Assembly: GCF_030694375.1 (NCBI RefSeq)
Contig: NZ_JAUXYL010000038.1
Span: 1-64,000, forward strand
DNA length: 64,000 bases
Origin: Algoriphagus sp.
GTDB lineage: Bacteria > Bacteroidota > Bacteroidia > Cytophagales > Cyclobacteriaceae
Reading direction: 5' to 3'
The translations under genes were made by a program, and so were the position numbers. Positions within the stretch are counted from its first letter, which is position 1, and each line of letters starts with the position of its first letter. Positions 1 to 8,893 of the stretch are shown in pieces. The notes beneath the pieces were generated by a model that saw only the letters and a list, made by a program, of their open reading frames with translations, searched no databases and was not told the origin of the DNA.

Positions 1-247
1 TCCAAGTAGTCGGATGCATAAAAATAGAGGCATCAATTCCGACGATATTGTCCTGCACGCGAGTCATGGATTCCCACCAAAGGCGCTTGAGGTTGTTTTT
101 CAATTCTACCCCATAAGCTCCGTAGTCATAGACCGCCTGCAGGCCATCGTAGATTTCAGAACTTGGGTACACAAAACCATACTCTTTGGCATGGGAAATA
201 ATATCTTTCAATTGAGCGTTTTCGCCCGGAGTTTCTGTCTTTGCCAT
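1..247 (-). CDS. glyS: glycine--tRNA ligase, N-terminal part (runs off left edge)
   Basis: The minus strand from the ATG at 245-247 reads MAKTETPGENAQLKDIIS and then contains HAKEYGFVYPSSEIYDG, followed by GLQAVYDYGAYGVELKNN and LKRLWWESM. This is the start of the dimeric (alpha2) class II glycyl-tRNA synthetase, which charges tRNA-Gly in the cytoplasm. About 82 residues are in the window, so the class II catalytic motifs lie outside it. The reading frame is open to the window edge. A neighbouring gene, the beta-barrel protein, is co-directional upstream. The start is the first Met before the conserved block. I am confident of the family because the opening block is very characteristic. Confidence 0.9.
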   Translation of the reverse strand, partial: MAKTETPGENAQLKDIISHAKEYGFVYPSSEIYDGLQAVYDYGAYGVELKNNLKRLWWESMTRVQDNIVGIDASIFMHPTTW

Positions 248-389
248 AGGCCGCAAAAATAAGGAAACAAATTGATTTGAAGCAGACAGAAAAAAGCTTG
301 TTTATTTGACTTTGGGCATTACCATTAAAAATAGACTGCAATTTATGAGGATTTGCAGCCTATTAATAAAGTATAATCCAAAGTAATTC

Positions 390-833
390 TTATCTAAACG
401 TATACTTAACACCTACACCACCCCGCAGGTAGCTGCCGTATTCGTCGTAAAACACCGGTGCGGCCTCGATCAAAAATCCGAAATTCTTGTTGTCAAGTGG
501 TTTGATCAAAACACCAAAAGGAATCACCAAATAGGTGCCATTGTAATACCGGTCTCTTCTGTTATAATAATGATCAAAAAGTCCTATACCGACTCCCACA
601 TAGGCATTGACGTCAGATTTTTTGACAAAATTATAGGCCCCCATCAACTCAAGTCCGATTGCCCGTCCCAAACCCAAGCGAGCTTCGCCGAAAAATTCCT
701 TATCCGGGTCGGTTCCTATGGTAATAAAGGTTCGGGTATTCTGAAAGTTGATTCCAGCACTCACTTGGGCCTGAGCTACATGTATCAAACCCATTAAGAA
801 AATCGAAAGAAAGAAGAGTTTTTTCATAATCAT
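390..833 (-). CDS. small outer-membrane beta-barrel-like protein with signal peptide
   Basis: A 147-aa protein beginning MIMKKLFFLSIFLMGLI and followed by a signal peptidase I-type site around AQA-Q (residues 20-23). The mature part has alternating hydrophobic and polar residues with many Tyr, Gly and Phe (for example YVGVGIGLFDHYYN) and ends in YTFR, a terminal aromatic pattern typical of outer-membrane barrels. The length suits an eight-stranded barrel. Translation may start at the second Met (827), which fits a signal peptide better. No specific function can be assigned. It lies between glyS and an oxidoreductase gene on the same strand, with gaps that make a shared operon uncertain. Confidence 0.7.
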   Translation of the reverse strand: MIMKKLFFLSIFLMGLIHVAQAQVSAGINFQNTRTFITIGTDPDKEFFGEARLGLGRAIGLELMGAYNFVKKSDVNAYVGVGIGLFDHYYNRRDRYYNGTYLVIPFGVLIKPLDNKNFGFLIEAAPVFYDEYGSYLRGGVGVKYTFR

Positions 834-880
834 GTTAAAATTGGTCTATTCAGCTCTTGGCAAAACAGAGGCCAAATGAT

Positions 881-1927
881 TTACCAATTCCCCTCTTCCC
901 GGCTCACTTTCCTTCCTTCTTTAGCACTGGTAAAGGCCGATTCTATAATTTTCAACACGGCTATAGTCTGAGGCAAAGTCACTTGAAGGAGCGTGTCCTT
1001 CAAAATTGCATCTGCAACGTTTTGATAAAAAATCCGGTAATCCCCGTTCAAAGTTTGAAAAGGGATAGTTTCATTTTCCATGTACAGTTTCCCCCATCTT
1101 TCTTCAGGGTCCACTCCCCAGACTGATCCTTCGGGAATTCTTCCTTCTTTGAAAGCCTGCTCCTGCACATCGAGGAAAAACTTCTGAAAACTTCCTTTTT
1201 CCCCTAAAAGCAAAAATTTCGGTGTCTGAACATTGACCAAAACACCTGCGGTGACTCGGGCTTTGAATCCGTCATAAAAGAGCGAAATATCGAAATAATC
1301 GTCTGCAATAGCGTTTTTTCGCTGTTTTTGGATGTCTGCGAAGATGGATTCCGGCTTTCCAAAAAGCAAAACGACTTGGTCTATCAGATGTGAACCCAGA
1401 TCGAAGGTAATGCCGTTTCCGGGTACGGCCTGTTCACGCCAGTTTTCGGAAACTTGTGGTCTGAATCGGTCAAAATGCGACTCCAAATAGACTAAATCTC
1501 CGAGTGTCTTTTCAGCGACAAGTTTTTGCAGCGTTCGGAAATCTCCGTCGTAGCGTCGGTTATGAAAGACACTGCAAATCAGATTTCTTTCTTTGGCGAT
1601 TTTCTCCAGTTCTTCTGCTTCATGGGAATAGATCGTGACGGGTTTGTCCACTACGACGTGTTTTCCGGCGAGCAGAGATTGCTTGGCCATGGGGAAGTGA
1701 AGTTCATTGGGCGTTGTGATACAGATCAAGTCTGCAAAGTCAGCGTCAAGCAATTCCTCCAGGCTTTTGAACGTCCTCACATTGGGGAATTTCTCCTCAC
1801 ATTTTGTACTATTTCGCTCCACCACTGCCACCAAATCCAAGTCAGGACACACTGATATCAAGGGAGCATGAATTTTTTCTGCTACAGAACCATAGCCGAC
1901 TAAAGCGGTGCGAATGGGCTTATTCAT
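881..1927 (-). CDS. Gfo/Idh/MocA-family oxidoreductase (YdgJ/IolW-like)
   Basis: A 348-aa cytoplasmic NAD(P)-dependent dehydrogenase acting on a sugar or polyol. The N-terminal Rossmann domain has the nucleotide-binding GYGSVAEKIHAP (about residues 11-22), and the family motif appears as VVVDKPVT (about 90-97). The downstream NRRYDGDFRTL and the C-terminal alpha/beta domain resemble the YdgJ/IolW (scyllo-inositol 2-dehydrogenase, NADP) branch, but the substrate cannot be read from sequence. There is no signal peptide, unlike the second Gfo/Idh protein at 54640. Its start lies 8 bp downstream of the response-regulator gene on the same strand, so it is probably co-transcribed with the two-component system and might be part of its output. 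Confidence 0.88.
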   Translation of the reverse strand: MNKPIRTALVGYGSVAEKIHAPLISVCPDLDLVAVVERNSTKCEEKFPNVRTFKSLEELLDADFADLICITTPNELHFPMAKQSLLAGKHVVVDKPVTIYSHEAEELEKIAKERNLICSVFHNRRYDGDFRTLQKLVAEKTLGDLVYLESHFDRFRPQVSENWREQAVPGNGITFDLGSHLIDQVVLLFGKPESIFADIQKQRKNAIADDYFDISLFYDGFKARVTAGVLVNVQTPKFLLLGEKGSFQKFFLDVQEQAFKEGRIPEGSVWGVDPEERWGKLYMENETIPFQTLNGDYRIFYQNVADAILKDTLLQVTLPQTIAVLKIIESAFTSAKEGRKVSREEGNW

Positions 1928-1935
1928 AAAAGAGC

Positions 1936-2562
1936 TTATAGATGCATTTCGTTGATTTTTTTGATCAACTCTACGCGTGAAGTGACTTGAAGTTTTTGAT
2001 GGATGTTTTTTCGGTGTGTCTCGATGGTTTGGACACTCAGACTTAGTTTTTCGGCAATTTCCCGATTGAGCATTCCATCACTGATCATTTTCAGGATCTG
2101 AGTTTCCCGTCTCGAAAGTCGATATCGCTCACGGAATGCATCAAAAAAAGGTGTCAGATTCGCTTGTTGGATGACTCGGTTGAAGTCTACAAGATATCGT
2201 CCTTCATACACTTCAATGATGGTAAAGATCAGTTCATCAGGATCGGCATCTTTCAGGATAAAGGCATCAGCGCCCAATTGCATACATTCTTTAAAAATCT
2301 TTTCTTCATCGTACATGGATAATACGACCACCTTCAGTTCCGGATGGTGCTTTTTGCAATGGCGTAGCACTCCGAATCCATCGACGATAGGCATATTGAG
2401 GTCTGTCAGCACGAGATCGACTTCTTCCTTGTCCAAAAACTCAAGCAGCTCTTTTCCATTGGGAAATAAGCCCGTGACCATAAATCCCTCGTGCTCCTCT
2501 ATTAGTCCCTCCAGTCCTTTGGCAAATAGTTTATGGTCATCGGCTAGTGCGATTCGGATCAT
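1936..2562 (-). CDS. response regulator, NarL/FixJ type (REC + LuxR HTH)
   Basis: A 208-aa two-component response regulator. The N-terminal receiver domain has the acidic pair in ALADDHKLF, the phospho-acceptor Asp in LVLTDLNMP (about residue 55), and the conserved Ser and Lys in VVLSMYDEE and FILKDADPDE. The C-terminal LuxR-type helix-turn-helix begins near LSRRETQILKMISDG and contains NREIAEKLSLSVQTIETH. It should be phosphorylated by the histidine kinase encoded just upstream (2635-3390, same strand, about 70 bp gap) and then bind DNA as a dimer. It sits between that kinase and a sugar-type oxidoreductase gene. Target genes are unknown. Confidence 0.95.
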   Translation of the reverse strand: MIRIALADDHKLFAKGLEGLIEEHEGFMVTGLFPNGKELLEFLDKEEVDLVLTDLNMPIVDGFGVLRHCKKHHPELKVVVLSMYDEEKIFKECMQLGADAFILKDADPDELIFTIIEVYEGRYLVDFNRVIQQANLTPFFDAFRERYRLSRRETQILKMISDGMLNREIAEKLSLSVQTIETHRKNIHQKLQVTSRVELIKKINEMHL

Positions 2563-2634
2563 TTTGTAGGAAGGTGGTTAGGTTTGTTAGCTGAGGGAGA
2601 TTTACTAAAGACTACGGAAAGTAAAACACTTAAT

Positions 2635-3390
2635 TCATAAAGGCAACAACAAAGTGATATGTGTGCCTTTTCCGACTGTAGATGTCAGTTTAAATGTTCC
2701 TCCGATAGTTTCCATTCGTTTGGTAAGATTAAACATTCCACTTCCCTCTGATTTTTTATTGGTGTCAAACCCAAGTCCATCGTCTATGATGTTGATCTCT
2801 CTGAAAGCGCCGTTTTTAGCCATTTGAATCATTAAATGTTCAGGCTGTGCATGTTTTATCGCATTGTTTAGACACTCCTGAATGACTCGGATAAGTACCA
2901 GTTTTTGGTCTTTTTTTAATTCCTGGAACGAAAAATCTGAGTCGAGAGAAGTTTGACAGAATCCGGTACCCTGAATTTTATCTAATTGTTGTTGAATAAA
3001 ATCTTCCAATGTGACTGATTCTACCCAATCTAAATTTAAAGTTTTAGACAGCGATCTTACTTCTTTTATGATTTGATTGATGTACGTTTTGCCTTCGGCT
3101 TGTTTTTCGGGTTTGGTGGAATTGAGGTTAAGTTTGGCCAATGATAACAGTTGGCCGATATTGTCATGCAGTTCACGTCCGATATGGGTGAGTGTTTCCT
3201 GTTGGATTTCATTCTCAATATTCAGAATGGTTTTTTCATATTCGGTTTTGAGATGATCCAGTTTCTGTCGATTCTGTACCTGCCGCTGCCTATGAAGTAC
3301 TACCATCGAAACGATGAATGTAGACATCAGTATGGCGAGAAAAGCTCCTCCAAAAAAAATCAAAGTGATTTGGCTTTCCTGCTCACTCAT
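2635..3390 (-). CDS. sensor histidine kinase, HisKA_3/HATPase_c type
   Basis: A 251-aa kinase with one N-terminal membrane helix (about residues 7-28, LIFFGGAFLAILMSTFIVS) and then a coiled coil. The dimerisation and phosphorylation helix contains the H-box in THIGRELHDNIGQLLSLAK (about residues 67-85). The ATPase domain has N-box ECLNNAIKHA, D-box IIDDGLGF and G-box GSGMFNLTKR. The HisKA_3 type normally pairs with NarL-type regulators, which matches the next gene. It has no extracytoplasmic sensor domain. It overlaps the upstream 7-TM membrane protein gene by 8 bp, so that protein is the obvious candidate for signal input (inference). Confidence 0.93.
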   Translation of the reverse strand: MSEQESQITLIFFGGAFLAILMSTFIVSMVVLHRQRQVQNRQKLDHLKTEYEKTILNIENEIQQETLTHIGRELHDNIGQLLSLAKLNLNSTKPEKQAEGKTYINQIIKEVRSLSKTLNLDWVESVTLEDFIQQQLDKIQGTGFCQTSLDSDFSFQELKKDQKLVLIRVIQECLNNAIKHAQPEHLMIQMAKNGAFREINIIDDGLGFDTNKKSEGSGMFNLTKRMETIGGTFKLTSTVGKGTHITLLLPL

Positions 3391-4132
3391 ATGACAATTC
3401 TTTTGGGGCGAAAAAACGGGTGTTTAGGATAATAGGGACTAAAAAAGAACATAATACCAATACCCATGTGATCATGGAAATTATATATAATGATGCCATT
3501 AGACTCATGCTGATGCTGATAATATAATTAAAGGAAATTTCAAGCAAAAATTTAAGGATATCGTTAAATAAAATGGCAGTTACCTGCCAAAATGAAAAGG
3601 CTTTTATCGGATTGATATCCAGATAGTCAGGATGGGAGATGAGCTCCATGAAATAAAGTCCACAAGCAATGATTACAGCAGAATCTCCCACCAAAATAGA
3701 GTATGCTTGTTGCTCAAATAGTGATTCAATTCCCAGTACCTGAAATACCACATATGAGATAATAAACAAAAGAGACAGACCCTTTACAATTCTCTTTTTG
3801 AGGGGACTGAATAAGTATTGGTAGATCAGCACTAAAAAGAGCAGTGAGGTAAGGTGCGCACCAAAGAAGTTATAGACCCAGAGGTTGTAATTGTTTTCGT
3901 ATGGGTAATTGAAAACCTGATAAAGCCATTTGTTGACTTCTTTGAACTCTACAGTTACTGCAGCTAAATATTCATAAAATACAGTGAGAATTATCAAACA
4001 AAATGGAAGGTAAAATTCTGGCTTTCCTTTTTTTCCTTTGTCTAGAAAACAGAAAAAAATCAAAGCCAGAATTAAAATACCGGATATACTGATGAAGTAC
4101 CAATTATTTACTCTATCCCAAAATGAAAGCAT
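3383..4132 (-). CDS. seven-helix membrane protein, putative sensor partner of the kinase
   Basis: A 249-aa hydrophobic protein with about seven predicted membrane helices, including ISGILILALIFFCFL, LPFCLIILTVFYEYL and MASLYIISMITWVLVLCSF. I do not recognise a named family. Its end overlaps the start of the histidine-kinase gene by 8 bp, which indicates translational coupling. The kinase itself has only one membrane helix and no sensing domain. I infer that this protein senses or transmits the stimulus to the kinase, but nothing in the sequence proves it. A short helical linker follows the helices instead of a catalytic domain. Confidence 0.75.
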   Translation of the reverse strand: MLSFWDRVNNWYFISISGILILALIFFCFLDKGKKGKPEFYLPFCLIILTVFYEYLAAVTVEFKEVNKWLYQVFNYPYENNYNLWVYNFFGAHLTSLLFLVLIYQYLFSPLKKRIVKGLSLLFIISYVVFQVLGIESLFEQQAYSILVGDSAVIIACGLYFMELISHPDYLDINPIKAFSFWQVTAILFNDILKFLLEISFNYIISISMSLMASLYIISMITWVLVLCSFLVPIILNTRFFAPKELSYE

Positions 4133-4148
4133 TTTTCGTGATAAACTA

Positions 4149-4535
4149 TTATTGACAAGTAGGTGGACATTTTATCCCGCGATTCTCATACTCTTCGTCG
4201 GCTACTTCGCTGTCGGTCACGTCTACAGGCTTGCCATTCTTGAGGTTTGCTGCCTTAAGAACAAGTGTGATCCCTCCGCTATAGCTATTCGGTTCGGTTG
4301 GATGCCACTTTTTGGCTAATTCCTCAGTGTACTCAGTAAGGTAGAATTTTATTCCGCCCGTTTTTCCGTCTTGGTCAGCTTGATCCAGTAGATTTTGAAG
4401 CGTATCCCGATCAAAGAAAACCCATTCCGTTTGTTTGGTGACATCACCTTTTGGGTTTTTGCCGGGTTTTCCCTGTCCTACTTCCTGTTTGTACTTCTTC
4501 TGCATTTCCTCGAAATCCTTCTTACTGATTTTCAT
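4149..4535 (-). CDS. hypothetical cytoplasmic protein
   Basis: A 128-aa soluble, charged protein, MKISKKDFEEMQKKYKQEV at the start and RGIKCPPTCQ at the end. There is no signal peptide or membrane segment. The middle part (VFFDRDTLQNLLDQADQDG, then IKFYLTEYTEELAKK) looks like a small alpha/beta fold of the kind annotated only as hypothetical in Cytophagales. Two of its residues near the C-terminus are Cys. It ends 16 bp upstream of the 7-TM protein gene and may be the first gene of that operon, which would put it in the same signalling unit. No function is proposed. Confidence 0.65.
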   Translation of the reverse strand: MKISKKDFEEMQKKYKQEVGQGKPGKNPKGDVTKQTEWVFFDRDTLQNLLDQADQDGKTGGIKFYLTEYTEELAKKWHPTEPNSYSGGITLVLKAANLKNGKPVDVTDSEVADEEYENRGIKCPPTCQ

Positions 4536-4609
4536 TTGTCGTGATATTTAAGATCGTTAGTGAAAAATTTTATTTGTCTCAAAAGATACTAGATTTTAGC
4601 GGTATGGGA

Positions 4610-4644
4610 CAAGAAAAAAGGAGCGAGATGACTCCCGCTCCTTT
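4610..4644 (-). terminator. Rho-independent terminator of secDF
   Basis: On the minus strand, arms aaggagcg and cgctcctt (plus-strand 4618-4625 and 4636-4643) are followed by a T-run that appears on the plus strand as aagaaaaaag. It lies about 25 bp after the secDF stop codon, where a terminator is expected. Confidence 0.85.
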
Positions 4645-4666
4645 GAATAGTTATGAATTATACGGT

Positions 4667-7636
4667 TTAGGCAACTTTTTTAGCATCTTTTGGTGCTGCT
4701 GCGCCTTCATTTTCAATTTCTCGTTTCATCAAATCCACCACGATAGGAGTAGCAATGTAGATAGAAGAATACGTACCTACTACAATCCCAACGAACAATG
4801 CGAACGAGAATCCTCTCAATACTTCACCTCCGAATAGTAGCAAGACAATCACCACAATCAAGGTCGTGAAGGAAGTGATCAAGGTTCTACCCAAGGTCTG
4901 ATTGATCGAATCATTGAATACCTTTACCAGCTTGTTGGTGCCACGGTTTTCGATGTTTTCACGAATACGGTCAAACACGATTACGGTATCATTGATGGAA
5001 TAACCAATCACAGTAAGCATGGCGGCAATGAATACCTGATCAATCTCAAATGTGGCTCCGAATGCACTGGCAATCGCAAAAGCTGCAATCACAAACATGG
5101 TATCGTGAACCAATGCTACAATTGAAGCTAGGGAGAACTGCCACTTACGGAATCTCAACAGAATGTAAAGGAAGATGGCGATAAGTGCCGCAATCATCGC
5201 TTCTGCTGAGGAAGCCTTGATGTCATCCGCTACGGTAGCCCCTACTTTGGACGATCCCGTGATGGAGAATTGCCCTGCACCAATTTGCTCTGGGTTATCT
5301 ACAAAAGTAAATCCGGTCACTGTAGTGATTCCTTCTTTTACTTTGGACTCCACTTCTCTGTTGGATGCATCATCATCCTCATTGATGAGGTAGGACGTGG
5401 TGACTTTAAGGGTGTTAGTTGAGCCGTAAGTTTTCACCTCTACCGAACCGTCAAATTCTCCGTCAAGACCCACTTTCAAGTCAGATGGTACTACAGCCTC
5501 ATTAAAGGCAACGATGTAAGAGCGACCTCCGGTGAAGTCAACACCGAATTTTAATCCGTTGACCGCTGCAATACCAAGTCCGATTACAATGATTGAGGTT
5601 GAAATGATGTAAGCAAATTTACGCTTGCTCATGAAGTCGATGTTCAGACCTACCAATGCATTCTTTGCAAATGGCGCGGTAAAGTTGATAGTACTCTTGT
5701 CTCCCTTAGAAGTCATCCAAGATACGATCACTCGGGTGATGAATACTGATGAAAAGAATGAACAAGCGATACCGATCATCAATACGATGGCGAAACCTTT
5801 AACCGGTCCTTGTCCTAGGGCAAATAAGATCGCACCTGTGAGGAATGTGGTCACGTTACCGTCAAGAATTGCAGAGAAAGCTTTGGAGTAACCCGCATTG
5901 ATGGCGGCCATTAAGCCGACACCGTTTCTTAGTTCTTCTTTGATTCGTTCGAAGATCAAGACGTTAGCATCAATCGACATACCGATGGTCAAGACAATAC
6001 CGGCAATACCGGGCAATGTCAGGGCAGTACCCAATTGAGCAAGGATTCCAAGAATAAAGAAGATGTTGAATACCAATGCAGCAATAGCTACCAGACCGCC
6101 TTTGGCGTAATAGGCTACCATGAAAAGCACAACAAGTACCAATCCGGCAATCATGGAGAACACACCCTGACTTTGTGCTTCTTTACCAAGTGTAGGGCCG
6201 ATGATGCTTTCCTCCACGATTTGAGTAGGCGCAGGAAGTGATCCTGATTTTAGAATATTTGCTAAATCCTGAGCTTCCTGAATGTTGAAGTTACCGGAGA
6301 TTTCAGATTGTCCGTTGGGGATTTCTCCGTTTACCACAGGAGCTGTGTAGACATAGTCATCTAATACGACTGCGATTCTTCTACCGATACTCTCACTTGT
6401 CAGTTTTCTCCATTTTCTTGCCCCATCTGCATTCATTTGCATGGATACAGCCGGACGGGAGGTTTGATCCAAGGTCTGTCTTGCGTCAGTTACCACATCT
6501 CCTTCAAGAGGCGCTTGGTCACTTCCTCGCGTGGTCTTGATGGCATAAAGTTCCAACAATTCAGATCCATCCGCAGCTTTGACAGGCTTTACACCCCAAA
6601 GGAGCTTCAGATCTCTTGGAAGAAATGATTTGTACCGCTCATTCTTAATGATTCGATTGATTGTGATCGTGTCACGAACATCATATACTAAACCATTTCC
6701 TTTTAATAAGCTGATCAAAGGAGAGACATTCGTTGCGCTTTTTGCCGGATCCAGTTGTTCCAATTGTTTCTCCAAGGCATTTTTGAGTGAATCTTCCGCA
6801 GAAAGTTCTTCCATCTTTGTCGTGTCAACTGAAGCTGGACTTGCTTTCTGATCAGCAACCCAAGTGGTATTGATCGTTTCGATGGATCCTCCGTATTCGT
6901 TCAGTTCCAAGACTTCCCAGAACTGAAGCTTTGCTACACCTTGAAGCATATTTCTTACCCGCTCCTGGTTATCAACGCCAGGAAGTTCGATTTGAATTCG
7001 GCCAGAACCTGCAATTCGCTGGATGTTTGGCTGAGAAGTTCCGAATCGGTCAATACGAGTTCTGAGAATGTTGAATGATCTTCCGATGGCATTTTCAACC
7101 TCAGTATTGATGATGTCAAGAATAGCAGAATCCGTAGTTTCCAAAGAGATTCGGCCTCTGTTGGCAGCAGTAGCAAAAATGCTGCTCAGTGATTTACCTG
7201 GATTATTTCGTTGAAATGCTGCGTAAAAGAGGTCTACATATCTTGTATTTGAGGTTTTTGCCTCTTCACGGGCTTCCGCCACAGATTTATTGAAGGCCTC
7301 ATCCTTTGGATTTCCGGCAAGTCCTTTGACGATTTCCACTGGAGACACCTCCAAAGTGACATGCATACCTCCCTGGAGGTCAAGACCCAAACCAAGTTCG
7401 GTTTCTTTGATTTCCTGATAAGTGAAACTACCACCCAGAAAACTGTAAACTGGCTCTCTCCATACGGAGTCTAGGTAGGCTCTTTTTTTGGCAAAGTCAA
7501 TATTGCCTGAGGTGTCCGTGGCAAAAGCTTCAGCTTTCTTTTGGACACCATTGGACACGAATGTGAAGGACAGATAGTACAGGCAGAGCACTGTAACAAT
7601 CACTGTCAAAAACACAATGATACCTTTGTTTTGCAT
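4667..7636 (-). CDS. secDF: protein translocase subunit SecDF (fused SecD-SecF)
   Basis: A 989-aa inner-membrane protein that uses the proton-motive force to assist late steps of Sec-dependent protein export. The SecD half covers about residues 1-620, with an N-terminal helix, the GLGLDLQGGMHVTLEV motif (about 82-97), a large periplasmic P1 region and a helix bundle from GVFSMIAGLVLVVLF onward. The SecF half starts near KRKFAYIISTSIIV and contains FGVDFTGGRSY and IGYSINDTVIVFDRIREN. The fused form with an extended P1 region is usual in Bacteroidota. It is monocistronic or first in its unit, and a clear terminator follows. Confidence 0.97.
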   Translation of the reverse strand: MQNKGIIVFLTVIVTVLCLYYLSFTFVSNGVQKKAEAFATDTSGNIDFAKKRAYLDSVWREPVYSFLGGSFTYQEIKETELGLGLDLQGGMHVTLEVSPVEIVKGLAGNPKDEAFNKSVAEAREEAKTSNTRYVDLFYAAFQRNNPGKSLSSIFATAANRGRISLETTDSAILDIINTEVENAIGRSFNILRTRIDRFGTSQPNIQRIAGSGRIQIELPGVDNQERVRNMLQGVAKLQFWEVLELNEYGGSIETINTTWVADQKASPASVDTTKMEELSAEDSLKNALEKQLEQLDPAKSATNVSPLISLLKGNGLVYDVRDTITINRIIKNERYKSFLPRDLKLLWGVKPVKAADGSELLELYAIKTTRGSDQAPLEGDVVTDARQTLDQTSRPAVSMQMNADGARKWRKLTSESIGRRIAVVLDDYVYTAPVVNGEIPNGQSEISGNFNIQEAQDLANILKSGSLPAPTQIVEESIIGPTLGKEAQSQGVFSMIAGLVLVVLFMVAYYAKGGLVAIAALVFNIFFILGILAQLGTALTLPGIAGIVLTIGMSIDANVLIFERIKEELRNGVGLMAAINAGYSKAFSAILDGNVTTFLTGAILFALGQGPVKGFAIVLMIGIACSFFSSVFITRVIVSWMTSKGDKSTINFTAPFAKNALVGLNIDFMSKRKFAYIISTSIIVIGLGIAAVNGLKFGVDFTGGRSYIVAFNEAVVPSDLKVGLDGEFDGSVEVKTYGSTNTLKVTTSYLINEDDDASNREVESKVKEGITTVTGFTFVDNPEQIGAGQFSITGSSKVGATVADDIKASSAEAMIAALIAIFLYILLRFRKWQFSLASIVALVHDTMFVIAAFAIASAFGATFEIDQVFIAAMLTVIGYSINDTVIVFDRIRENIENRGTNKLVKVFNDSINQTLGRTLITSFTTLIVVIVLLLFGGEVLRGFSFALFVGIVVGTYSSIYIATPIVVDLMKREIENEGAAAPKDAKKVA

Positions 7637-7727
7637 AAGGATTGAATAGTTAAATTGATTAAGAAATACACGAGGACGCTAAACCAAAATAGATTTAGCT
7701 AGGATTGTAAGACAGAAAAATTGGATT

Positions 7728-8072
7728 TCAGGGACCTTTGGTAGATATGATCCGCTCAAAAAGAATTTCTACCAACTGATTAGGGTAGTATGCGGAGACG
7801 GCCTGAAGACTTGGAATCTCGAATTCAAAGCTGAAAATCTGGTAGATCAGATACAATACCGTATCAGCTACATGTAGCACAAAAGGGACTACCGCGTCAA
7901 CAGCAACATTGATGAAAGTTTGATCCTGATTTTTGGAGGCTTGCTCAGTCTTGGAAGATTCGCCATTCTGAGGTACATATTCCACGCTGGAAATAAACAG
8001 GCAAAAAAGCAAAGCCATCAACAGCGTGAATCGCTGCTGGAATAGATTGCTATGGATTAACCTGTTTTTCAC
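7728..8072 (-). CDS. hypothetical protein with N-terminal membrane segment
   Basis: A 114-aa protein with one N-terminal hydrophobic stretch (RFTLLMALLFCLFISSVEY, about residues 14-32). The rest is a moderately hydrophobic helical region (VAVDAVVPFVLHVADTVLYL). The N-terminus could be an uncleaved signal anchor. I do not recognise the family. It lies between udk and secDF, on the same strand as both. The gap to secDF is about 90 bp and carries no clear terminator. Coding status is supported by length, codon use and tight fit between neighbours, but is not certain. Confidence 0.55.
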   Translation of the reverse strand: MKNRLIHSNLFQQRFTLLMALLFCLFISSVEYVPQNGESSKTEQASKNQDQTFINVAVDAVVPFVLHVADTVLYLIYQIFSFEFEIPSLQAVSAYYPNQLVEILFERIISTKGP

Positions 8073-8240
8073 GTGTTTATATATTGCTATTCAAAGTCAA
8101 CACCTGTCCCGATAATCGGGCTGGAATCTCGCATTGATTAAGACTATCTCAGTGTATGTCATCATTGAGATGCTTTATTTCTTGCGGGGCAAATATAGAC
8201 ATTATTTGAAAATCACGTCTTTTGCTTTGATTTTTTTGGA

Positions 8241-8870
8241 TCATTTGCCCGATTTGGCTCTCAGGTAAGTTCGAATCACATCCAAGGCCATGTCAAAGCT
8301 GGAATTGTTAGGCACAATAAGATCTGCTTCGTTTTTGAATGGCTTAATGTATTTTTCATAAGTAGGCATTACATGCATCTCGTAGCGATACAGTACATCA
8401 TCCAAATCATAGCCCCGCTCTATTTTGTCCCGGATGATTCGACGTTTTAATTTGATGTGATCTTTAGCATCAATAAAAATTTTTAAATCCAAAAGATCTG
8501 CTAATTCCGGATAGTAAAGCACGAAAATCCCCTCAACCACAACCACAGGTGCAGACGCAAAACTTAATATTTTAGGCGTCTTAGCAGCATTATTGAATGT
8601 GTATTCCTCTCGGAGAACTGTTTCCCCATCTTGGATTTTTCGAATGTCTGCTGCATACTGCTCGAAATCGATGCTATGTGGCGTGTCAAAATTATGAACA
8701 CCTTGCGCATCAATGGGTTGCAGGTGACGGGGCTTATAATAGTTGTCTTGAGAGATGAGGCAGACTTCATCGGTTTCGAAACTACTGAGCAATCGCTCTA
8801 AAAATAATGTTTTGCCAGAGGCAGAACCTCCCGTGATCCCGACGATGAATGGTTTTTTCATTGGCGCCAA
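8241..8870 (-). CDS. udk: uridine kinase
   Basis: A 209-aa P-loop kinase that phosphorylates uridine and cytidine in the pyrimidine salvage pathway. The Walker A motif is GITGGSASGKT (about residues 11-21). Further family blocks are ISQDNYYKPR, NFDTPHSIDFE (substrate-binding His/Asp region) and VVVEGIFVLY (Walker B region), then RRIIRDKIERGYD. The length is normal for bacterial Udk. Translation could start at Met4 (8861). It lies 23 bp downstream of rdgB on the same strand, so both probably form one nucleotide-salvage and sanitation operon. Confidence 0.96.
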   Translation of the reverse strand: MAPMKKPFIVGITGGSASGKTLFLERLLSSFETDEVCLISQDNYYKPRHLQPIDAQGVHNFDTPHSIDFEQYAADIRKIQDGETVLREEYTFNNAAKTPKILSFASAPVVVVEGIFVLYYPELADLLDLKIFIDAKDHIKLKRRIIRDKIERGYDLDDVLYRYEMHVMPTYEKYIKPFKNEADLIVPNNSSFDMALDVIRTYLRAKSGK

Positions 8871-8893
8871 AGTTAAAGGATTTAAGCTTGATC

